Shown here piece after piece: positions 9,891 through 18,356 of a stretch of DNA of 23,677 nucleotides. Origin of the DNA: Eimeria necatrix. Lineage: Eukaryota > Apicomplexa > Conoidasida > Eucoccidiorida > Eimeriidae. The notes beneath the pieces are model-generated. The model had not been told where the DNA came from and ran no database searches. It saw only the letters and a program-made list of their open reading frames with translations. Made by a program: the position numbers and the translations under genes. How positions within the stretch are numbered: position 1 is the first letter of the stretch; each line of letters opens with the position of its first letter. The stretch is taken from positions 1-23,677 of the forward strand of contig NW_013654416.1 in assembly GCF_000499385.1 (NCBI RefSeq), in the 5' to 3' direction.

Positions 9891-10975
9891 CTAGACGCCA
9901 AATTCCCGGATTCCGTCGTATCTCTCTCGCTGGTGTACCTTGCTACCGGCATACCTGAGCCGACTAATTGATACTTCACTGTATGTGCTCCTACGTAACT
10001 CTTTGAAATCCAGCAACTCCGATGTCACTGCCTATTAATTAGGCTGTCTGCATGGTCCTCCCCGTTCCTTAAAGGGGCCCTTCAAAAGTTCACAAGGTAA
10101 ACTAATTCAATATGGCCAAGACAGTTCTTCCAGAACAGGCAAACTCGTGACATTTGCGTTATCAGAGGTAGGGGACACCTTTGAGGCTTTGTTTGGAACC
10201 GCTGCTTACTTGCTCTCAACATCTGTCGCTTCTGGCACTATCTCCAGGACTGCGGGAGAACACAGTAGCTTCGCCGCCCTGCCGCTGAAGCTCACCTTAC
10301 GATACTTCCTGAAGTTGCGAACTCTAGCTTCAGCTTCTACATAGGGCTGGGCAAAAGCATCCAAAGCACGGATTGAGGCGTTCTCACTTATGTGTAAGGC
10401 CTGTGCCTAGGTGTGGCTGTCCACACCGGAAATTCTCGCAGGCCATGAATAGACGAAGTAGCCCTGGATACAGAAGTGCCTTGTTGCGTAAATCACTTTC
10501 AACAGCCCGGACAGCCGCCGGCTATTCCATTTATGTCGCTCGGCAAGCGGCACTTGGACTGTGGTTGGCGCACCGTACCCTGCGGGTGCGGCTATTGTTG
10601 TTTGAGGATTTCCAGGCGCTGAAGATAAGAGCAAGCCGTATCTTGAGTAAGCGCATACAAAGTACTAGCCTGGGGCCTTACCCTTTCGGAAGATGTCATA
10701 AGGAAGTCCAGAAGAAAGGAATTTGTTGGAGGTGCAAACTTTAGTTGCAGCTTCAAAGGAAAATAAAGCAAGGTCTGACGCTAGAAAGCAAATTCTTTCT
10801 ACTGAAACGAGTGGCAGCCTGCAAAAATTTAGCCTTAAACGTACCCAGCCAAAGGTTGCCTCAGGTTTAACTCTGTTATCTACAAGTCACTCTTTGTAAG
10901 GATCCCCGCTCAGTACATCGATTTTATCTTGACAGCGGAATCTTGTTGCAGAATCTCCACTTCAGATAAACTCAT
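9891..10975 (-). CDS. Small multi-exon protein of unknown function (gene C)
   Basis: I do not recognise this protein. The model has exons 10917-10975, 10682-10818, 10497-10618, 10210-10400 and 9891-9954, in phase, giving 190 residues. Good sites are the TTTTTGCAG acceptor at 10819, the GTAAGG donor at 10676-10681, the TTATCTTCAG acceptor at 10619, the GTAAGC donor at 10204-10209 and the CGGCTCAG acceptor at 9955. The weak ones are GTACTG at 10911-10916 and GTGATT at 10491-10496. The protein is soluble-looking, with a proline/alanine patch (AAPAGYGAPTTVQVPLAE), a charged helical stretch (FAQPYVEAEARVRNFRKY) and the end YDGIREFGV. The frame is open and coding-like upstream to about 11095 (ALGAQRIEAEGYKAEEGIDL), so the true start may lie further 5'. 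Two introns (63 and 96 nt) are multiples of three and each holds one in-frame TAG, so a decaying reading frame is the alternative. Confidence 0.5.
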
Positions 10976-11095
10976 GCGGGCAAAGTCTGTTTCACTCCAG
11001 AGGTCGATTCCCTCTTCTGCTTTGTATCCTTCCGCCTCAATTCTCTGGGCTCCCAGTGCCAATTTCGCACGTTTGTTTCGCGTATTATCTCCCCT

Positions 11096-11490
11096 TCAAC
11101 TCTTTATTCTCCATGCATTTTAACCTTGCTGCGCTTTTGTACTTGTTCGTTCCACGAGTGGAGCTCGCTTTCTCGCATACAGATAAAGCCTTCTTTAGCT
11201 GCGCATGAATTCGCTGGTGATTATGCATATAGTAGGTTCTTCTTCATGTACTGTGTACGTTTGCACATTTTCATGAACACGCAGTCCGTCTACACACTGC
11301 TCGCCCACTCATATTACAGATTTTTGAATGCCCGCTATTTCATTAATATGGAGACTTGGAAAGTATGATGCATTTGCTGCCCCAACTGCAAATTGATTGT
11401 CCTTTCTAGATACGCTATTTTCCTGCGAACCCATTGATTTAGGCACTCAACTCTTCAATAGTCTTGCCTGTTCACTTGTTTATCTTGAAA
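11096..11490. other. AT-rich spacer, nothing recognised
   Basis: Mixed, slightly AT-rich sequence. A + frame with a possible ATG does not join anything and has no recognisable motif. If gene C has further 5' exons they should lie here or beyond, but no phased exon with good splice sites was found. Confidence 0.35.
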
Positions 11491-11742
11491 AAATTTCAGC
11501 AGCGAAAAGTCAAGCAGCAAAAGTTGTGTAACGAAAAAAGCTGCTGCCGCAGCAGCTTCTACTGTAGAAGCTCTGCCGTTGTTGCTGGAAGCGATGCTGG
11601 AGCTGCCGCTGTTGCGGCGGCAGCAGCAGTACGTGCTTCAAGGGCTGGCAGGGAAAGCGCATTGCACTTTTGAAGCCGCAGAAAAGCGGCTGTTGCAGAA
11701 GTTACTGCTGATGCTGCTGCCGCCGCAAAATTTGTTTAAGTA
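11491..11742. repeat. CAG/CTG-rich island, possible orphan exon
   Basis: GCT, GCA, CTG and CAG triplets dominate. Frame 3 of the + strand is open from about 11490 to 11782 and reads as an Ala-rich start followed by Leu/Gln/Glu helical sequence (VEALPLLLEAMLELPLLRR, CTFEAAEKRLLQKLLLM). A minus frame is open and Ala-rich over much of the same DNA. The composition matches exons of genes A and B, so a real exon is plausible, but neither strand has a convincing partner exon. The strand is undecided. Confidence 0.35.
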
Positions 11743-11829
11743 CCGACACAAAAGACAGGCCTGTAGATTTAGCCAAAAATAGAATTCGTCCATATTCAAA
11801 TCAACATGTACTTGCTGGCATACGGATAC

Positions 11830-13230
11830 ATGAGCGAGATCATGTAAACGCATGCGGAAGCATATTCATGTACGTACACATACATGTACACCCATGGAAT
11901 TACATGCACACCTATATTCCCACACATGCATGCATGCATGTATACATGAATACGTACTTGCAGATTTTCGTACACGCGCATAAACAAGCATACATAAAAT
12001 GCGTAAACGCACACAGACACACGGTGTACAGCATGTACTATGTAAATAAACATGCATGCATGCTAATACGTACGCACGCAAGCTCATGAATACTTCCACA
12101 TCCAACTACAAAAATATACACGCGCATGAACAAATGTGTACATTCACGTTTTGTAAGTGATTTGTATATCTGCGCACAGAAACATATATGCATGTATGAC
12201 AGAAATATGTGTAATGCATAAGCAATTTTCTGTATATTTGTGCGTAGGTTAAAAGGTACGAATAAGCATTGCTGCATTTTCCCACGCACATAAAGCTCCA
12301 CCTACATATACTTGGCTTCAGGTAGCTGTTCATACATAGCATACACGCACGTACATCGTTTTCACAAACGTGCATAATGCAGGTATTTATATTGCGGGTA
12401 AATGCACACGTGCGTGCTGCTGTAGAGTACAAACATATGCACGCACATGTACACGAACACACACCGTGTATGTAAATACACTCCATCTGCGCAGCTGCGT
12501 ACAGTGCGCGTGTGCAGATATACATTCATGTGCACCTGCATCTGATGCAGGAAATGCCGAAGCTTTTTCAGCAAGTACACGCAGGAGCGCATACAACAAG
12601 GGACCGTTGATCAAATATATACATAGATTCGTAAAGAGTGTGTACATTTTTGACATGTACTTGTTTGCAGGAATGCACGAATAGCATGGCATTGTGAGTG
12701 TGTACACACAATGCCATGCGCGTAAATACATACACATTATGTATAGTCTTGCTCCACGCACATTGTCTGCACACTCCTCCACTTATTACCTTATATGTAT
12801 TCGTTCATCCGCGCACGCACACATACGCGACATTGGTCACTCGCGTACTGTTCACTTCGTTTAAGTAGTTTTTTGCACCTGCACATATTAACAGATGAAC
12901 ACGCCTTTCTTACCTTTGCAGTTTCCCGCAAATCTGCATACATACATGTTTTGGCCATGCTCACAAGGTTACATGCATGCACACCTACACATTTATCCGT
13001 TCATTCATGCGTACGTAAGCATCCGTATGTACAAATAATATATACGCATTCACTTACATGGTCCGCATTATGCACATTCGTGTACGCGCACACATGCACG
13101 TACAGACAGAAATAAGAATAAATGCGTCTATATAGCATACGGCTTCCCATGAATGTATAGGTGTACTAATCCGAATTCAAATAATCGAATGGTCACACCT
13201 ACATGTACGTGCACGCAACGAACGACAAGA
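11830..13230. repeat. Long alternating purine-pyrimidine tract (TGCA/TACA/ACGT motifs)
   Basis: About 1.4 kb is dominated by imperfect tetranucleotide runs such as CATGCATGCATG, GTACATACACG and TGCACACG on both strands. Open frames across it give Cys/Tyr/Val/His/Met-rich peptides in several frames at once, which reflects the repeat and not genes. Such DNA is prone to Z-form and cruciform structure. It separates gene C from gene A. Confidence 0.75.
12684..12719. repeat. 36-bp near-perfect palindrome
   Basis: The 13-nt arm GCATGGCATTGTG (12684-12696) is exactly reverse-complementary to 12707-12719. Between them the sequence continues to pair except for one A-A mismatch, so the whole 36 bp is a palindrome with almost no loop. 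It sits inside the purine-pyrimidine tract but is longer and more exact than its surroundings. Confidence 0.8.
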
Positions 13231-13320
13231 GCAAAAGCAGATGGGCGACAACGCAATGCAGAGAATGAGCGAGCGCATGGCACTAGCAGAATTCAACCAA
13301 CCGAAAACAAAGAAAATAGC

Positions 13321-13412
13321 AGCCTGCTGGTATACTGGGTGGCAAGAATCAGCCCTCAGATAAGCCGCAACAACCTCAAGCGGTGCTGCCGTCATTACTA
13401 ATGGGCCCCTTG
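13321..13412 (-). CDS. Possible isolated exon
   Basis: A pyrimidine tract (about 13413-13440 read on the minus strand) ends in CTGCACAAG, followed by an open frame beginning GPLVMTAAPLEVVAAYLRAD. It has an ATG at 13393-13395 and a GTATAC donor-like site after CHP. The sequence is coding-like but short, has no homology I recognise and no partner exon. It could be a terminal exon tied to gene A or a small separate gene. The + strand frame across it is Lys/Arg/Asn-rich and less convincing. Confidence 0.2.
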
Positions 13413-14059
13413 TGCAGACAAAAATGGGAGCGCAGGGGTTCTGGCAATTGGGTTCTGTCGCCTTCTGTGATTTTGCATTGATACATTACTCATGTTTCTT
13501 GTAACTTCATCAGCCCTTTGCGTTGGTGTTTTCATAGTCATGAGGGTTCATCAATTTATTACTTTTTCTCCCGTGTATCTTCATCTTTGTGTTTCCCTTC
13601 GTGTTGTTATACGTTTGACTGCATGTTAGAGTTTGTCTCTATGTTTGTGTTCTTGCTTGTATTTGCTTTCCCTCTCCAATTTCGTGTTCGTCCTTCTCCA
13701 CCCGTTCCTCGTTTTGTTTGCCCTCTTCGTCTCCCTCGTCGTCTTCTTTCTTGTCCTTGCATTTTTGATGCCTCCGTGCATATTTTATTCTCATTGGCAT
13801 GTTGATTCGCATGCTCGTGTCTTTCCGTCCTCAAACTTTGTGTTTGCCTGCGCCAATCTTCATAGCCTGGGCCATTGCCTTTGAGTTTGATTTTTTTCTT
13901 ATACTTTTATGTGCCTACATTTTCGTGTGTATGCTTATATTTATGCTTAGCTTTGTTCTTCGTTCTGTCCTTGCTTTCATTTCTTTCTATTTATCCGTCT
14001 CCGTGCCCATGCTTGTCTTTCTCTGCAGCTTTTCCTTTTCCTTCTGTCTCTGCTCGTCT
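13413..14059. other. Pyrimidine-rich (+ strand) 3' flank of gene A
   Basis: The + strand is T/C-rich, so the gene A transcript is A/G-rich through its last codons and 3' region. The long + frames here (Phe/Leu/Ser/Val-rich, resembling membrane proteins) are antisense artefacts of that skew, which starts inside the Lys/Glu/Arg-rich end of gene A near 14260. No gene is called. Confidence 0.55.
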
Positions 14060-17000
14060 TTATCTGTGCTTTTGTTTGTGTTTTCCCGTGTGTTTCGTCT
14101 TCTCTTTGCCTCCAGCCTGGATGTTTTTGTCTGTTTCTCTGCCTTCACTTCCACCTTTAGTCTCATCCCCTTGTTCACTTTCAGTTCTACTTTCTGCATC
14201 TTTTGCTTCTCTTGTTTCCTTGCCTGTTGGTTCTTCTTCTACCTTATTTAGTGTCCTAATCGATGATCTGCCGAACAGCCCGAGCCCTATCCTGCGTGTC
14301 CTCACGTTCTTCCTTTCTAGACTCTGCGTTTGTAATTGATCAGCATCTGGAAGGGTCTTCTTGTTGCCACGTCTTTCTCTGCCTAACGAACCATGCCCAA
14401 ATGGAATGTGCAACAAAGACCAACGACGACGACGCTGGTCCGACGGTTCCTGAGGTCCCCATTGCTGGCGATTAGTCCACTGGTCGGCAGGACTGGAGGA
14501 AGTCCCTTCCTCCCACACCTTCTGCGAGCTCCCAGCGTTGCTCTCATCAGTACTAATGCCTGACACCTCTTCTTCATCATGCAGATCCTTCAGGTCCTTC
14601 TGATGCTTTCGTGATCCCCCCAGAGCCCAAGAGATACCGAAGTCTATAGCTACCGTGTTGTGCCGGCGTGCGGGTTTTTTTCGCTTCTTTTTGTATTCGT
14701 CTTTCGGCTCTTTACGAACAGTCTCCACAGAGGATTGCTCTTTCTGCTGCGACTCCCCTGCTTCGCTGCTTATGCTAATTTCCGCTTCTCTTGTTGCTAA
14801 TAGCGCTTCAGCTGTTCCGCCTGCCGTCTCCTCTTCGGCTTTTGTTGACGCCTGTCCCAAATCATCAAGGATCATCAACTCAAGGACAGACTCCCCATCT
14901 GCAACTGCAGGGGTTCCCTTCAGAGTCAGAAGTGAAGAAATCGAACCAAAAAGACCATCTGCCACATCTTCATCTGTGTCTGAGTCCGTGTTTGCGCCAA
15001 TTCGCATCCTAACCCTTGGTCGTGTTTTGTTTTCACGTTTTTCTGTTTTTTCCTTTTCTGTTTTTTCCTCTTTTCTTTGCTTCTCCGCCTCCTTCCCAGT
15101 TTCCTTCTCCGGATTTTTCGTCTCTTCCTCCACTCTTTTTCTGAAGGGCCTGCGAGTCCCAAGAGACCCGTAGAATTGCGTTCCTGGATCAGTAGTGGGA
15201 ATCTTTGTGGTACGATCGCTGGTTCCCCATGTGTGGGTTCCGAGCTGATCCCCCGCACGGGCCTTCTCTGAAGATTTGTCTGTGGGGCCCCAAGAGTTGA
15301 CCCTTCTCAGACCAGACGAGCTCCTTCTCTGCGACAAATCAAGGGTGGATTCCTGGTTCACATTCAGCGGAGGAAACAACAGCGGCAGCTGCAGGTCCCC
15401 TGACTGGAGAGTGCTCTGCTCCTGATCAGGCTGCTGAGACAATGGAGTCTGCATGTGCAGCTTGCTTTCGGAGTCTTCCATGGAGGACAGCTGACTGATG
15501 TACGATTGTAGTTGCGGTTGACCTCTTGTGAGTCTTCTGCGTCTGAAAGAGCCTTTTAATTGCCTGGGTAGGCTGGTGATTGGTTGCGCTCCTGGTGCGG
15601 GGCGCAGCAGCAGCGCAGGTAAAGGACTGGAAGACGGCATCACACGAGACCTCGTCATTCCCTCCTGCAATCTGGAGATGGTGGCCTCATCTACATGAAG
15701 TCGTTGTAAGTGACGGTACCCTGTTGCAGCCCTTTCTGCAGCTGCTTTCTTTGCCGCAATCGCCGCTGCCATGGCTTTGTCTGCAGCCGCTCGTTTTTGC
15801 CCGCCTGCTCGTGTTCTCGCTGCCTCTTTTGCTGCTGCTTTTGCTGTTGCTTCCTGTTCTGCTGCTGCTTCCATCTGACTGAGCCACTGGTCTACCAGTA
15901 GATCTGCGGCAGCTCCTACCTCTGCTGCTGCTTCCAAAAAGACTTTCTCAAGCTGATCATGCAGCAAAGCCAAATCAGGATGAGGCTTGTAACATTTAAT
16001 AAGCACTCCCAGTTCTTCTCTCTGTTGTTTCGTTTCGCTTGCCAACAGAGCCACCTTTTGCATGTGATATAGCAAAAGCTCCTCGGCACCACTGAGGCTA
16101 GAACCGCTGGTGCTGCCGGTGCTGCTGCAGCTGCTGCAGCTACTCGTGCTGCTGCTGATGCTGCTGGTTCGATCTGGCAGCGGCCCTGGCCGTGACGCTT
16201 CCTCTCCCAATTTCCGTTCCTCCTCCTGCTGCTGCTGCTTTACTTTGGCCTCATCTTCTAGAGCGTCTCGCGCCTTAGCCAAGTCGCTTCTTCCCCCTAC
16301 TGCCGACTGCTGCAAGAGATGTAAGCTGCTTTCCCAGCGGGGCTCGAGCATGCTCTTGGCCGTACCCATCAGCCCCGTTGCTTCGGTGACTGCCGACTGA
16401 AAAGTCGCGCCAGTATCTGTTCCAGAGATAAAAGATGTGTTTATACGTTCGGAGAGGCTCAAGGCATCTGCTGTGAGCTGGTAGGGATTTTCCAAAAGAT
16501 TCAAATTCCGCTGCTGCTGCGTCCCCGGCGTGGTGCTGCTGCCCGCCTGCTCCAGCTGTTCCAGGACATTCCTGAGCTTTTCAGCAGCTTCCTTAACCTG
16601 TCGGCCGTATGCAGAAGCTTCTGCTTCCGTGCAAATAGCCTCTTCTTTCTCACATTTCTGCTTACGATGCTTTCTAAGCGATTGCGTCTGCTGCGCCTGC
16701 TGCTGCTGCAGCGACGCTTCCTTTGCGCGAATTCGTATTTCCAGTTGCTTGTAAGAGTGCCTCAGATGTTTGGAGGGGCCGAAGACATTCAGCAGCCGCA
16801 GCTGAGAGGACATCTGCTTCGCTGCATGCACTTTTGCATGTGCTGCTTTTAATAATTTCGCGATATCTGATGGCGTGTGCCCTTCCAGGGAGGCCTTGCC
16901 AATGGCTGCTTCTGCTTCATTCAGAGAGTGCAGCATACTGTTACTGAGATTAAACAGTGCAAACAGAGCAGGGCTAGCGGGAAACGCAGGTAAAGAAAGA

Positions 17001-17911
17001 GGTTCTCCCCGCACTGTGCGGGCTGCAGCCAAAGCAGCGACTGCGGATGCTGATGGATTCCCTTCTGATGACACACGCACAGCCAACTCGAGCAGAGCCC
17101 ACGCTCCTTGCTCTGCAGTGGCACCCACGTCGCGTAGGTTCTGTTGGGCTGCTTCTGCAGCTGCCTCGAGCTCCTGCAGCTGCGGGAGGTCGCTTTCGAT
17201 ATCTCGCTGTAAGGTCAGAGCAGCGGCCGGCAAGGGCTCTCCTGGGGCTACTGCTGCAGTCAATTTCTCCAGTTCTTCTTTATCTTCTTCAAGAGATTCT
17301 CGGAACCCCTTAGCTGCTGCTGTCCTTTTTTCAGCATTTCCGATAAGCCGTTCCAGTCGAGTTAATGCATCATTAACACTGGATTGCTCTTGTTCTGTCA
17401 GGGTTTTGGCGTCAGAATCAGATATTTTGAGGATGCTTAGCTGCTGCTGCACTTCAGGCGGTAGTTCGCCTGCTGCCGGTTTCGTTTCAGCCGGAGCAGC
17501 TTCGGCAGCAGCTAGAGAGGCGCAGCTGTCTTGGCCGTCTGCGGCCAAAGAACGAGCTCCTTCTGAATGACTTGATGAGCGAATTGCGTCCGCACATTTT
17601 GCAATCAAAAAAGCCAAGGCGAAAAATACCAAGACGAGGACAGGATCACTTGCCAGTACTTTTCTGACAGGGGATCTGGGTCCAAATTTTCGTCGTGTAA
17701 GTGGCTGCTGCGAATCCAAGGGCAGCATAAACGAGCTTGTTGAAAGATCGCTCCTTCCCGGCGACCGGGAAGGAATGCTCAAGGCTGTAAACGTGCTTTG
17801 TGCCCGTACATGTTGGGGATCAGTTGCAGAAGTTGCTGCAGCAGCGGCTGTGCGGAAATCCCCAGGAAACAAGAGGGCAAACACCGCTGTAAAGCCGCAG
17901 AAAAGATGCAT
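14060..17911 (-). CDS. Large signal-peptide, membrane-anchored helical protein (gene A)
   Basis: I do not recognise the family. It is one uninterrupted frame of 1283 residues from the ATG at 17909-17911; upstream codons in this frame lack another ATG. Residues 1-25 look like a signal peptide or first anchor (MHLFCGFTAVFALLFPG). Residues 90-108 form a second hydrophobic segment (VLVLVFFALAFLIA). Residues 150-455 and 480-565 are Ala/Glu/Gln/Leu-rich and probably helical or coiled coil. A Ser/Cys/Thr-rich linker lies at 581-607, then a second helical block at 608-757 with strongly Ala/Lys/Glu-rich sequence at 680-730. Residues 760-1283 are disordered-looking, with Arg, Ser, Glu and Lys/Glu runs. 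Blocks around MLEPRWE (521-527) and DQWLSQM (674-680) are shared with gene B. A secreted or membrane-associated structural role is inference only. In-frame introns within the tail cannot be excluded. Confidence 0.8.
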   Translation of the reverse strand: MHLFCGFTAVFALLFPGDFRTAAAAATSATDPQHVRAQSTFTALSIPSRSPGRSDLSTSSFMLPLDSQQPLTRRKFGPRSPVRKVLASDPVLVLVFFALAFLIAKCADAIRSSSHSEGARSLAADGQDSCASLAAAEAAPAETKPAAGELPPEVQQQLSILKISDSDAKTLTEQEQSSVNDALTRLERLIGNAEKRTAAAKGFRESLEEDKEELEKLTAAVAPGEPLPAAALTLQRDIESDLPQLQELEAAAEAAQQNLRDVGATAEQGAWALLELAVRVSSEGNPSASAVAALAAARTVRGEPLSLPAFPASPALFALFNLSNSMLHSLNEAEAAIGKASLEGHTPSDIAKLLKAAHAKVHAAKQMSSQLRLLNVFGPSKHLRHSYKQLEIRIRAKEASLQQQQAQQTQSLRKHRKQKCEKEEAICTEAEASAYGRQVKEAAEKLRNVLEQLEQAGSSTTPGTQQQRNLNLLENPYQLTADALSLSERINTSFISGTDTGATFQSAVTEATGLMGTAKSMLEPRWESSLHLLQQSAVGGRSDLAKARDALEDEAKVKQQQQEEERKLGEEASRPGPLPDRTSSISSSTSSCSSCSSTGSTSGSSLSGAEELLLYHMQKVALLASETKQQREELGVLIKCYKPHPDLALLHDQLEKVFLEAAAEVGAAADLLVDQWLSQMEAAAEQEATAKAAAKEAARTRAGGQKRAAADKAMAAAIAAKKAAAERAATGYRHLQRLHVDEATISRLQEGMTRSRVMPSSSPLPALLLRPAPGAQPITSLPRQLKGSFRRRRLTRGQPQLQSYISQLSSMEDSESKLHMQTPLSQQPDQEQSTLQSGDLQLPLLFPPLNVNQESTLDLSQRRSSSGLRRVNSWGPTDKSSEKARAGDQLGTHTWGTSDRTTKIPTTDPGTQFYGSLGTRRPFRKRVEEETKNPEKETGKEAEKQRKEEKTEKEKTEKRENKTRPRVRMRIGANTDSDTDEDVADGLFGSISSLLTLKGTPAVADGESVLELMILDDLGQASTKAEEETAGGTAEALLATREAEISISSEAGESQQKEQSSVETVRKEPKDEYKKKRKKPARRHNTVAIDFGISWALGGSRKHQKDLKDLHDEEEVSGISTDESNAGSSQKVWEEGTSSSPADQWTNRQQWGPQEPSDQRRRRWSLLHIPFGHGSLGRERRGNKKTLPDADQLQTQSLERKNVRTRRIGLGLFGRSSIRTLNKVEEEPTGKETREAKDAESRTESEQGDETKGGSEGRETDKNIQAGGKEKTKHTGKHKQKHR

Positions 17912-17959
17912 TTTAACCTTTGAAACGCATCTTAACGCACTCAATAAAACTGTAACTGT

Positions 17960-18310
17960 TCACAAACGGAAGATCTCCACGGTTCGTCGAGGCGGCTCCT
18001 CCAAGGATGCCAACCCCACACCGGGGCTGCGCTGATGTTCTTTCCGTTGCCGTTTCAAAGATAAAACAGAACAAATAACCTTTAATATGTGTCTTTGACT
18101 ATATGTGCACGACTTCTCAGATGAAGAGCCGCAAGAGGTGAGAGCGACCTTGGCTGGAGCTGAGCACTCAGAAGGGAGCGGACCGGTGCGCGGGAGCTGG
18201 CGGCACCACCCCTGCAGAACATGTGAACAAGTGGAAACTTGCTTTCCATCAACAACTTCCAAATGAACTTCACTCCGCGCACGTCGCTTGACTGTGTTTA
18301 GATAACGCAT
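17960..18310 (-). CDS. 116-residue open frame in the leader of gene A (possible uORF)
   Basis: The frame begins with an ATG at 18308-18310 and ends 48 nt before the gene A start codon. It begins MRYLNTVKRRARSEVHLEVV and ends Arg/Glu-rich (EEPPRRTVEIFRL). The starting ATG lies only 46 nt beyond the stop codon of gene D, so it falls in the short gap between D and A. It could be a translated leader ORF controlling gene A, an upstream exon of A, or chance. No domain is recognised. Confidence 0.3.
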   Translation of the reverse strand: MRYLNTVKRRARSEVHLEVVDGKQVSTCSHVLQGWCRQLPRTGPLPSECSAPAKVALTSCGSSSEKSCTYSQRHILKVICSVLSLKRQRKEHQRSPGVGLASLEEPPRRTVEIFRL

Positions 18311-18356
18311 GTTTCTTGAATAACTACGCAATTATTGGACGAAAACAGGCAAACAA

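Noticed and set aside
10250..10300. A 51-nt intron in gene C between a GTAAGG donor and a CCCGCAG acceptor
   Set aside because: It is a multiple of three, has no in-frame stop and is shorter than any other intron here, so one continuous exon is simpler.
10373..10744. 123-codon + strand frame opposite gene C
   Set aside because: It begins at a non-ATG codon and has an Arg/Ser/Leu composition. The minus strand shows coding-like blocks with phase-matched splice sites over the same DNA.
11796..12782. Many overlapping Cys/Tyr/Met/His-rich frames on both strands
   Set aside because: They are translations of the alternating purine-pyrimidine repeat. All frames show the same composition and there are no splice-phased junctions.
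13633..14339. Long + strand Phe/Leu/Ser-rich frames that look like multi-pass membrane proteins
   Set aside because: They are antisense to the Lys/Glu/Arg-rich end and 3' region of gene A. Several + frames are open at once with the same amino-acid bias, as expected from a pyrimidine-rich strand.
15575..17570. + strand Leu/Ala/Ser/Cys-rich frames across gene A
   Set aside because: They are antisense shadows of the Ala/Glu/Gln-rich gene A frame, which is a single 1283-residue ORF with a signal peptide.
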